In this document: positions 14,312 through 20,220 of the stretch, piece after piece
Layout of the letters: each line of letters opens with the position of its first letter
Position numbering within the stretch: the first letter of the stretch is position 1
Source: JBBRLA01 sp038231615
Lineage (GTDB): Bacteria > Myxococcota_A > Polyangia > Palsa-1104 > JAEUJZ01
Assembly: GCA_038231615.1 (NCBI GenBank)
Contig: JBBRLA010000059.1
Span: forward strand, 1-20,979
Reading direction: 5' to 3'
DNA length: 20,979 nucleotides
Position numbers and translations under genes: made by a program
Notes under the pieces: model-generated
Database searches by the model: none
Told to the model about the DNA's origin: nothing
Seen by the model: only the letters and a program-made list of their open reading frames with translations

Positions 14312-14905
14312 ATGGTCATGTCCGGCCCCGTGACAAGCGGGCGCAAGAATCCTTTGCATAGGGGCTTACCCCTCCGGCTCAAGAGGGCGAGAAAGGCGCG
14401 GGGGCTTTCCCTTCGCGGCCTGGCTGATAGGGCAGGAGTCACCGATCGGACGGTACGGAACATGGAAGAAGCCGGGGGGCCGCTGCCAGGGATTGACACT
14501 GTGGAGCGCCTAGCGGTGGCCCTGGGTCTCGCGCCTTGCTTTCTGGGATTCGGCATCGAGGGCGAGGATGTCTTTAGGCAGAAGGTCCCGGGTGGGGTGG
14601 GCCGTGCCATGCCTCCCGTGCCTCCGGCAGCCGACCCGGTCCAGGGCCCGCTTCTGTACGAGGGACTACCTGCCCGCCTTGCCGAGTTGCGCGAGCGCCG
14701 CGGGCTCACCCGCCGGGCGCTCGGGCGCGACTCAGGCACCTCAGACACCACCGTCCGGCGGGTCGAGGAGCGCGAGATCGTTCCTACGATCGCCACCATC
14801 GAACGCCTTGCCGCCGCCCTGGCTGTCTCGCCGTGCTGGCTGGCCTTCGGGCAGGGCCAGGGCCCGGCCGATACCCCCAACGAAGAGGAGCGATCTGATG
14901 AGTAG
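14312..14905 (+). CDS. Tandem dual XRE helix-turn-helix regulator
   Basis: This 197-residue protein contains two Cro/C1-type (XRE) domains. The first is LPLRLKRARKARGLSLRGLA (19-82), ending PCFLGFG. The second is LPARLAELRERRGLTRRALG (119-180), ending PCWLAFG. They are clearly duplicates of each other, with shared RGL, TVR-x-x-E-E, ERLA-x-AL and PC-x-L-x-FG, joined by a Pro-rich linker of about 35 residues. A one-chain pseudo-dimer binding an asymmetric operator is a reasonable inference. The start 14312 is chosen for GGAAG 5 bases upstream; the frame extends to 14171. Its end overlaps the 77-aa gene, which is followed by a PIN-domain gene, so it may be the antitoxin/repressor of that operon. 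Confidence 0.75.
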   Translation: MVMSGPVTSGRKNPLHRGLPLRLKRARKARGLSLRGLADRAGVTDRTVRNMEEAGGPLPGIDTVERLAVALGLAPCFLGFGIEGEDVFRQKVPGGVGRAMPPVPPAADPVQGPLLYEGLPARLAELRERRGLTRRALGRDSGTSDTTVRRVEEREIVPTIATIERLAAALAVSPCWLAFGQGQGPADTPNEEERSDE

Positions 14906-15131
14906 CCACCAAAGTGCCGCCCCAGACCCCCGTGCTATCATGTCCTTCATGAGCACCAAGGAGTACCGGCCCCCCCAGGCGCCCAAGTCCACCCGCCAGA
15001 TGACACCCGCCGAGCGCCGTGCCCATGCCGAGCGCCGCATGGCAGAGATCCGGGCACTGGCTTCGGACATCGGCGCCGTTCTAAAGACGGACAAGAGCGG
15101 CCCCCAACTCATCGCTGAACAGCGGCGGTAA
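14898..15131 (+). CDS. 77-aa protein between dual-XRE and PIN genes
   Basis: ATG 14898 has GAGGAG 7 bases upstream and overlaps the end of the dual-XRE gene by 8 bases. The product has a flexible N-terminus (SSHQSAAPDPRAIMSFMSTK) and a basic helical middle, MTPAERRAHAERRMAEIRAL. The C-terminus (SDIGAVLKTDKSGPQLIAEQ, then RR) looks able to wrap a partner. Ten bases separate it from the PIN gene. Size, charge and position suit an antitoxin or accessory factor, although it does not look like a VapB with an AbrB, RHH or Phd domain. Family not recognised. Confidence 0.65.
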   Translation: MSSHQSAAPDPRAIMSFMSTKEYRPPQAPKSTRQMTPAERRAHAERRMAEIRALASDIGAVLKTDKSGPQLIAEQRR

Positions 15132-15141
15132 GGGGCGACCA

Positions 15142-15540
15142 GTGGCTGTTCTCGATGCCAGCGTGTTGAGCGCGATTTTCATCCCGACGGATACGCACCA
15201 CACCCGCGGCCTGAACTGGTACAGCGATGCGTTGCTGCGCGGCGAGCCCCTCCTTGCGCCCACCTTGGTCTTGACGGAGGTTGCCAGCGCGGTCACTCGG
15301 GCTACCCGCGACGTGGCGCTGGTAGCGCGCGCCATAGCGCAGATCGAGGCTGACTTTGAACTGCTTCCTCTGACAACGCAGCGGGGGCGTGATGCGGCCA
15401 ACGTGGCGGCTACCTGTTCGGTCCGTGGGGCCGATTCGGTTTATCTGGCATTGGCCCGCGAGATGGACACCACGTTAGTGAGCTTGGACGAAGAGCAGGT
15501 AACCCGCGGGGCTCAGGTGGTGACGACGGAGCGTCCTTGA
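15142..15540 (+). CDS. PIN-domain ribonuclease (VapC-like toxin)
   Basis: This 132-residue PIN domain retains the acidic metal-binding residues: Asp 5 (VLDASVLSAIF), Glu 46 (LTEVASA), Asp 98 (GADSVYLALA) and Asp 116 (LVSLDEE). It is therefore predicted to be an active Mg-dependent RNase. VapC-type PIN proteins are usually toxins neutralised by a co-transcribed antitoxin. Here the upstream genes are an unrecognised 77-aa protein and a double-XRE protein rather than a standard VapB. The start is GTG 15142 with AAGGGG about 9 bases upstream. A hairpin chain and intrinsic terminator follow at 15565-15661. Confidence 0.85.
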   Translation: MAVLDASVLSAIFIPTDTHHTRGLNWYSDALLRGEPLLAPTLVLTEVASAVTRATRDVALVARAIAQIEADFELLPLTTQRGRDAANVAATCSVRGADSVYLALAREMDTTLVSLDEEQVTRGAQVVTTERP

Positions 15541-15564
15541 CGCTCTCCACTATCGAGTAAAATT

Positions 15565-15613
15565 CGCCCAAAGCGCGTCGGTCGAAAGACCGAAGGGCGT
15601 CCGGGAAACCGGA
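15565..15613 (+). ncRNA. Structured 3' UTR: two GAAA-tetraloop hairpins
   Basis: TCGGTC-GAAA-GACCGA (15578-15593) sits inside an outer helix CGCCC (15565-15569)/GGGCG (15595-15599). Directly after it comes TCCGG-GAAA-CCGGA (15600-15613). With the GAAA-capped terminator that follows, this makes three GNRA hairpins in a row downstream of the PIN gene. It may be a structured 3' UTR, a processing or stability element, or a small RNA. No Rfam family is recognised. Confidence 0.4.
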
Positions 15614-15624
15614 TTCGTCGCGTG

Positions 15625-15661
15625 GCCCCGGTGTCGAAAGGCGTCCGGGGCTGTTCTTTTT
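15625..15661 (+). terminator. Intrinsic terminator of the PIN operon
   Basis: GCCCCGG (15625-15631) pairs with CCGGGGC (15645-15651). The stem can continue through wobble pairs to a GAAA tetraloop at 15636-15639. TGTTCTTTTT follows directly, giving a strong rho-independent terminator 85 bp after the PIN stop. Confidence 0.75.
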
Positions 15662-15711
15662 GGGGGTCGGGAACCGTTTCCGTCGGTCGGGATTCTAGAA
15701 ATGCTCGCCTT

Positions 15712-16190
15712 GCGACCAGCTCGCCGCCCTGGTGCAGCTCCGCGCCCTGATCGCCGGGTGCCGCTCGACCAAGCCGCGGGCCAGCAGCGCGCCCTCGACC
15801 AGCTCGGCGCCCTGGTGTGCTCCGCGGGCCGGCAGCTTGCCCTGGTGCAGCTCGGCGCCCTGATGCCGCTCGACCAGGCGCTCGACCAGCTCGGCGCCCT
15901 GGTGCGCAGCTCGCCTGGTGTCGCTCGACCAGGCCGCGGGCCGGCGTGATCACCACCGTCCTCGACCAACTCGGCGCCCTCGACCAACTCGCCGCCCTGG
16001 TGCCGCTCGACCAGGCCGCGGGCCGGCGATCGGCGCCGGGTCCTCGACCAGCTCAGCCCGACCAGCTCCGCGCCCTGGTGCCGCTCGCGCATGCCAGCGC
16101 CGAGAAAGTCTCCCGGCGGCAACATCTGGTGTTATGCGATCTCCATCACCCCGCGGCCACCGTAGCTCGACCAGGCCGCGGTTTCATCCC
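15712..16190. repeat. Repeat block 1: shuffled 24-26 bp words
   Basis: About 480 bp are built from variants of two words, ctcgaccagctcggcgccct(ggtg) and ctcgaccaggccgcgggccg(gcg). There are copies of the first near 15793, 15847, 15881, 15961 and 15976, and of the second near 15764, 15924, 16007 and 16167. Spacing is irregular and the words fall in different reading frames, so no single protein explains them. Each first word contains an ACCAG...CTGGT dyad around GGCGCC. The long open frames here on both strands are by-products of the repeats. Confidence 0.8.
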
Positions 16191-16408
16191 AGGAGCTTGC
16201 GACCAACTGGCGAGGACGCGGGCACCATGGTGGGGTTGCCGCAGGCGGCGCAGACCTTGCGGCGTGCCGTCAGTCGCCACATCGAGTAGATCAGCCCCGG
16301 GATGAGAAAGAGTAGCCATAGGGCCAACTCGACGAGGAAGCTTCCAGGAGTCTCCGTTTTGAGGCGACCAGCGGTGCCGCATTGTGTACAGACCAGCGCG
16401 TCAGCCAT
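16184..16408 (-). CDS. Zinc-ribbon membrane protein, 74 aa
   Basis: ATG 16408 follows an excellent GGAGGAATTC. The protein has CTQC (Cys 7, 10), one hydrophobic helix FLVELALWLLFLIPGLIYSM (about 24-43) and CAAC (Cys 53, 56). Two CxxC knuckles separated by a membrane segment would form a zinc ribbon if the helix is a hairpin or membrane-associated. Similar short proteins are widespread and uncharacterised. It lies as an island between the two repeat blocks, and its 3' end touches repeat block 1. Its strand matches the phage tail genes to the right. Confidence 0.75.
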   Translation of the reverse strand: MADALVCTQCGTAGRLKTETPGSFLVELALWLLFLIPGLIYSMWRLTARRKVCAACGNPTMVPASSPVGRKLLG

Positions 16409-16514
16409 GAATTCCTCCGTCGCTAGAAACGTCTCATACCGACGGCAACGGCAGCAATGGTGACCGTGCGGTTAGGTGAGGATAGCTATGTCACACGCCT
16501 ACACCTGGGTCTGG

Positions 16515-16955
16515 GCCGCCCTGGTGCAGCTTGACCAGCCCACGGACCGGCGTGATCGCCACCGGGTCCTCGACCAGCTCGGCGCCCTGGTGCAGCTCGA
16601 CCAAGCCGCGGGCCGGCGATCGGCGCCGGGTCCTCGACCAGCTCAGCGCCCTGGTGCGGGCCGGCAGCTCGCCCTGATGCAGTGCAGCTCGACGTGATCA
16701 CCACCGTCCGCGGGCGCGGGCCGAGCGCAGCGGGCCGGCGTGGTCGCCGCGCTGGCGCAGCTCGACCAGGCCGCGGGCCGGCGATCGCCACCGGGTCCTC
16801 GACCAGCTCGGCGCCCTGGTGCGAGCCGGCAGCTCGACCAGGCCGAGGGCCGGCGTGGTCGGCGCCCTGGTGTGGGCCGGCTCGTGGGCCGGCTCGCCCT
16901 GGTGCAGCTCGACCAGGCCGCGGGCCGGCGTGGTCACCACCGAGTCCTCGCCGCG
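16515..16955. repeat. Repeat block 2: same words as block 1
   Basis: The same words recur near 16568, 16594, 16632, 16759, 16798, 16831 and 16906. An exact 43-bp match joins 16605-16647 to 16015-16057. The block stops at the tape measure gene stop (16960). No protein frame is consistent through it; 16409-16514 between the zinc-ribbon gene and the block shows nothing further. Confidence 0.8.
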
Positions 16956-16959
16956 GGTG

Positions 16960-18816
16960 CTACAGCCTACGAGGAGAAACGCCCCGAGCGCCCCGGCCCA
17001 TATCTCGGAACATCTGGTCAAGCTTGTCCTGCACTACCTGCGCGACCTCCTGCGCAGAGTGCTTGCCGCCGTCGATGTTGAAGGTGTTGTTGACGATGAC
17101 TTGCGCCGGGGCGGCGGACTCCCTGGCCTGCGACTCCACGCTAATCGCCCGCGCCTGGTTGGCCTGCTCTACAAGGGCGCTTCCAAACCGCTGAGGTGGA
17201 TCGCTTCCGAACCGCTGTGATGCTTCCCACGGTGCCGCGTACCGCTCCGGTCGTGCCCAGGGCACCGCCCAGCCCCCTTCTCCGCCGCCTCCGCCAGCGC
17301 CAGCGCCTGACAGACCGAGAGTGCCCTTGCTCGCACCGCCGCCGCTGCTCGCTGAGGCGGGCGCGGGCAGCCCCGGCTTTGTCGCCTGTGGATCCGGTCC
17401 CGCCCCGGCGGCACGGGCGATATTGTGGGCAACCTGAGCGAACTCTTCCGCCATCGTCGGGTGAGCGATCGCTTCGTACAAAAAGCCGATGGTGGCCCCG
17501 ATCGTCGTGCCCACCACGTCAAACGCGCTGGCCAAACTGGTCAATCCCACCGACACCGCGGTTATGGTTGGAGCCCACGATTCGAAGTTGCCGGCGATCT
17601 GCTCCAGGGGGCCGCCGATCTTTCCCATCGCCTCGCCCGCGCGCTTGGCCGCAACGCTTGCCGAATTCAGGGCCCCCGTTTGGTCCCCAGTCTCCTTTGC
17701 GGCAGCGTTGAAAACCGTCGCGAAGGAGGAGAAGAAAGAGGTCTCAAAGTCGGCCCAAATGCTCTTCGCATTGAGAGAATCGCTGGCCAACCCTCGAAGA
17801 GCCAGAGACATTGACTTGCCTTGCTCCGTGGCGATGTTAAAGACGTCGCCCTGTTCTTGGAGTGCGGCCTTATACCGCTGGACACCCGGGAGCAATTCAG
17901 AGTCGAAGGTCTTGAGCAGGTTCTTTACCTGCTCCTGCTGATTGATGAGCGCGACGCCTAGTGTGTTTGCGCCTGCCGCTGCAAAGTCGCCCAGCTTGTT
18001 CTCGTGCAACTCGCCCTTGGTCGCGAGCTTGAAGGCCGAGAGCCCGACCTCGCTGCTGACCTTCTTTTTTGAGATCAGCTCTTCGACGTTGGCGGCCTTG
18101 GTTCCGTGCCCCAGTTGCTTGGCGATCTCCTCATAAAACAAAGGAATGTTGAGCTTCAAGTCGGTCCGAAGTTCCTTGACCTCCTTGCCGTCCAAATGAG
18201 TCCCAGCGGCGATCTTTCCGACCACTTGGGAGCCTCGCTCAAGTGCCAGCCCTCGATCTTTTGCGAGAGAGGCCAGATCCGCCACCGCGGCCAGGGCCTG
18301 ATCGGCCGAACCGCCCGCCTTGCCCCCTTCGTTTCGCAGCCCGCCGACAAAGAGCGTCTGTTGCGCATCCTCGATCTGCGACGAGAGAAACGGCAACTTT
18401 GTTGCAAGCTGTTGGGCCTTTGTAAACTCGATCTGTGCCTGCTTGGCGTCCCCAAGAAGTGCCGTATAGGCGCGGATGGAAGACTGCCTTTCACTGAAAG
18501 CATCCGTCGCCTTGTTCCCAAACTCGCTGAGCAGCTCGAAAGGCTTCTTGACGGCATCAAAGAGAGCGCGGGCAGCATGGACTACGTCGCCAAGGGTGGC
18601 GACGAAGCCTCCCATGGCCCCCTGGGCTTTCTCGACGCCGGATCCGACGGCTTCAAAGGTGGCCTTCATCTTTTGGCCGCCCTGTTCAAATTCCAGGATC
18701 GCCTTCTGGCCCTTCTGGGCAGCTCCGGCGAACCGCTGGAGTCCCGCCGCGCCTGCCTCCAACCCTCCACCCGTCAGGTTGAACTGAAGGTCCCATTCAA
18801 ACGTTTCATCGGCCAT
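16960..18816 (-). CDS. Phage tail tape measure protein
   Basis: This 618-residue protein has tape measure architecture. A hydrophilic N-terminus (MADETFEWDLQFNLTGGGLE) leads into Ala/Gly-rich helices, with a hydrophobic segment at about 415-450 (TAVSVGLTSLASAFDVVGTT). A Gly-rich linker (about 488-516) and a C-terminal VIVNNTFNIDGG helix-type end, common in tape measure proteins, follow. RFGSDPPQRFGSA is a small internal duplication. It would set tail length and act in DNA ejection. The ATG at 18816 lies 3 bases after the stop of the frameshifted chaperone extension, exactly the order seen in lambda-like tails. The expected downstream distal-tail genes are missing. Confidence 0.85.
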   Translation of the reverse strand: MADETFEWDLQFNLTGGGLEAGAAGLQRFAGAAQKGQKAILEFEQGGQKMKATFEAVGSGVEKAQGAMGGFVATLGDVVHAARALFDAVKKPFELLSEFGNKATDAFSERQSSIRAYTALLGDAKQAQIEFTKAQQLATKLPFLSSQIEDAQQTLFVGGLRNEGGKAGGSADQALAAVADLASLAKDRGLALERGSQVVGKIAAGTHLDGKEVKELRTDLKLNIPLFYEEIAKQLGHGTKAANVEELISKKKVSSEVGLSAFKLATKGELHENKLGDFAAAGANTLGVALINQQEQVKNLLKTFDSELLPGVQRYKAALQEQGDVFNIATEQGKSMSLALRGLASDSLNAKSIWADFETSFFSSFATVFNAAAKETGDQTGALNSASVAAKRAGEAMGKIGGPLEQIAGNFESWAPTITAVSVGLTSLASAFDVVGTTIGATIGFLYEAIAHPTMAEEFAQVAHNIARAAGAGPDPQATKPGLPAPASASSGGGASKGTLGLSGAGAGGGGGEGGWAVPWARPERYAAPWEASQRFGSDPPQRFGSALVEQANQARAISVESQARESAAPAQVIVNNTFNIDGGKHSAQEVAQVVQDKLDQMFRDMGRGARGVSPRRL

Positions 18817-18819
18817 GGA

Positions 18820-19008
18820 TCAGATTCCCATCTTGAGCCGCTCGCGTTCCATATACTGCCCTTCCACGAACCGCAGCGCCGCCGCCGCTGCCATAGGGAC
18901 GCCGCGGCGGCCCATCTTTCGCCGCCAACCGGGCCCATGTCTGAAGATCAGCTCTTGCTCCGCCGCTACCCGTAGATCTTCTTTTGCAGCCAGGTAGGCG
19001 GCCTCTAT
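18820..19008 (-). CDS. -1 frameshift extension of the tail assembly chaperone (gpT-like)
   Basis: After slippage at GGGAAAA the -1 frame encodes 62 residues: IEAAYLAAKEDLRVAAEQEL, a basic IFRHGPGWRRKMGRRG segment and a second helix ending RERLKMGI-TGA. The TGA lies 3 bp before the tape measure ATG. There is no independent start with a ribosome-binding site, and without frameshifting these 188 bp would be empty. In lambda the analogous gpG-T fusion, made at low frequency, recruits the tape measure protein. The fused product here would be about 412 residues. Confidence 0.75.
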   Translation of the reverse strand: MEAAYLAAKEDLRVAAEQELIFRHGPGWRRKMGRRGVPMAAAAALRFVEGQYMERERLKMGI

Positions 19009-19014
19009 TTTCCC
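18986..19014 (-). promoter_or_regulatory. Programmed -1 frameshift signal
   Basis: The zero frame reads GAG GGA AAA TAG, giving the canonical X-XXY-YYZ heptamer G-GGA-AAA (19008-19014). Five bases later GCCGCC (18997-19002) can pair with GGCTGC (18986-18991), with one mismatch and a TACCT loop. Heptamer, spacer and stimulatory stem are all where a -1 frameshift signal should have them. Confidence 0.75.
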
Positions 19015-20057
19015 TCTTCTTCTTCCACCTCCAGCGTGGTTTCCCCGAAAAGAATCTGGCCGATCAGGTTGCTGAGGAAGGGATACCGCTCCCAGAGTTC
19101 ATCCGCCTCAGCTCCGACTGGCAACACCAGATTTTGCTTGGCGACCGCGGCCAGCCAGGAAGGTAGGAGCATTTTGTGATCGGACTTGAGGCGCCGGAAG
19201 TCGAGGCGCTCATAAGCGGCGCGGGTGATGAGCCGAACCAACACCCGATCCTTGTCGTTGACCAAATAGCCCAGGCTCGCGCCCTTTTTCTTGTCTTCCT
19301 CGGTGAGCGGGAGCGCCGCCAAGGGCACGCGGCACAATGACATCGCTTCCCGGAACAGGGTATGGCCGATCATCGGGCGCGTGCTGGCCAGTCGCTGCAT
19401 TTCAGCACGCTCCGGCACCTCGACTAGTTGCAGAATCTCCCCTGTGCCATTGTTGTAGTTATAGACGTTGTCGCCGGGGCTGACCTGGCTTGCCAGTCGC
19501 GAATTATCCAGAATCGTGAGCACCTCGACGTCGCTGGGACGCCGGAGGACGAGGATCAGGGGGTCGCCCTTGAAGGTGATCACGCGCCCTTGTGGATACG
19601 CGGCCTTCAGTTCCGCGATCCTGGAGGCTTTGAGGGTGGCGGCGGCGGCGGCGGTGGCGGCGGCGGCGGTGGCGGCGGTGGCGTCGGTGGCGTCGGTGGC
19701 GGTGGCGGTGGTGACTTCCATTGGGTGGCCTTTCCGAGAAAGCGCAAAACTTAGCACGTCCCGACGAGGGCCCGACGGTAAAAAGTCGGGGAAAGATTTT
19801 CTCTGGCAGATTTCCCGCAGTTCGCACAGCTCGCCGAGCATCTCCGCCAGCTCGCCGATCAGCTCCCGGGGGAGGTCGCCTTCGATCCACCACTGGCCGG
19901 GCTTGCGCTTGCGATTCACTGAGATCTCGATCCCACTCTCCCGCTCGTAGATGGCGATCGACACCTGCGGCCAGCGCTTTCCGTTGAGGCCGAACCTTCG
20001 ATCGGCGATAGCAAGTTCACTCACCGGGCGGCAGTGTGTGAGCCTGGACCAGCTCAC
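19005..20057 (-). CDS. Phage tail assembly chaperone (gpG-like), long form
   Basis: The open frame of 350 residues starts at GTG 20057 (overlapping the previous gene as GTGA) and ends EVEEEEGK-TAG at 19005. A second in-frame start, ATG 19721, has GGAAAGG 7 bases upstream and would give a 238-residue chaperone beginning MEVTTATATDATDAT. The upstream 112 residues (including RKPGQWWIEGDLPRELIGEL) may be a separate phage protein that reads through. The region after the Ala/Thr repeat (RVITFKGDPLILVLRRPSDV and so on) is globular and helix-rich. Assignment rests on position before the tape measure gene and on the frameshift, not on sequence family. Confidence 0.7.
   Translation of the reverse strand: MSWSRLTHCRPVSELAIADRRFGLNGKRWPQVSIAIYERESGIEISVNRKRKPGQWWIEGDLPRELIGELAEMLGELCELREICQRKSFPDFLPSGPRRDVLSFALSRKGHPMEVTTATATDATDATAATAAAATAAAAATLKASRIAELKAAYPQGRVITFKGDPLILVLRRPSDVEVLTILDNSRLASQVSPGDNVYNYNNGTGEILQLVEVPERAEMQRLASTRPMIGHTLFREAMSLCRVPLAALPLTEEDKKKGASLGYLVNDKDRVLVRLITRAAYERLDFRRLKSDHKMLLPSWLAAVAKQNLVLPVGAEADELWERYPFLSNLIGQILFGETTLEVEEEEGK
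19635..19714. repeat. GGC/GTC trinucleotide repeat in the chaperone gene
   Basis: An imperfect run of about 26 triplets (ggc, ggt, gtc) on the plus strand encodes an Ala/Thr/Asp tract on the minus strand, just after the internal start at 19721. Triplet units keep the frame, so slippage changes tract length only. Confidence 0.85.
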
Positions 20058-20220
20058 GGACTGAATGAACCGTCTTCGTTGACGTGCTCCGGGAAGGCCC
20101 GGCGCAGATCATCCAGAAAGCTGGCGGTCTCGGGCCCGAGGCGGATCCAATCCTGAGCTGACGACGCTGTTGCCGCTTGAGGATATTGCGCGTCAGGATC
20201 AAGCTGTCGGGTGAGGTCAT
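20054..20220 (-). pseudogene. C-terminal fragment of a phage tail gene
   Basis: The minus strand reads DLTRQLDPDAQYPQAATASS, then AQDWIRLGPETASFLDDLRR, AFPEHVNEDGSFSP and TGA (20054-20056), coupled to the chaperone start by a GTGA overlap. It is open back to about 20250 but has no start, and there it overlaps the start of the transposase gene. It is probably the 3' end of the gene normally preceding the chaperone (for example a tail tube or tail completion gene), cut by the insertion sequence. The exact breakpoint is not visible. Confidence 0.5.

Noticed and set aside
14158..14880. Minus-strand 240-codon frame opposite the dual-XRE gene
   Set aside because: Ser/Arg-rich shadow; the plus strand shows two clear HTH domains.
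15550..16125. 191-codon minus-strand gene through repeat block 1
   Set aside because: The repeat words appear in different frames within it, and its tail overlaps the hairpin/terminator region; no consistent coding signal.
15712..16955. CRISPR array
   Set aside because: Repeats are contiguous, imperfect and irregularly spaced, with no unique spacers of constant length and no cas genes.
16682..17220. Plus-strand open frames spanning block 2 and the tape measure 3' end
   Set aside because: They run from repeats into the antisense of the tape measure gene without a ribosome-binding site or protein-like composition.
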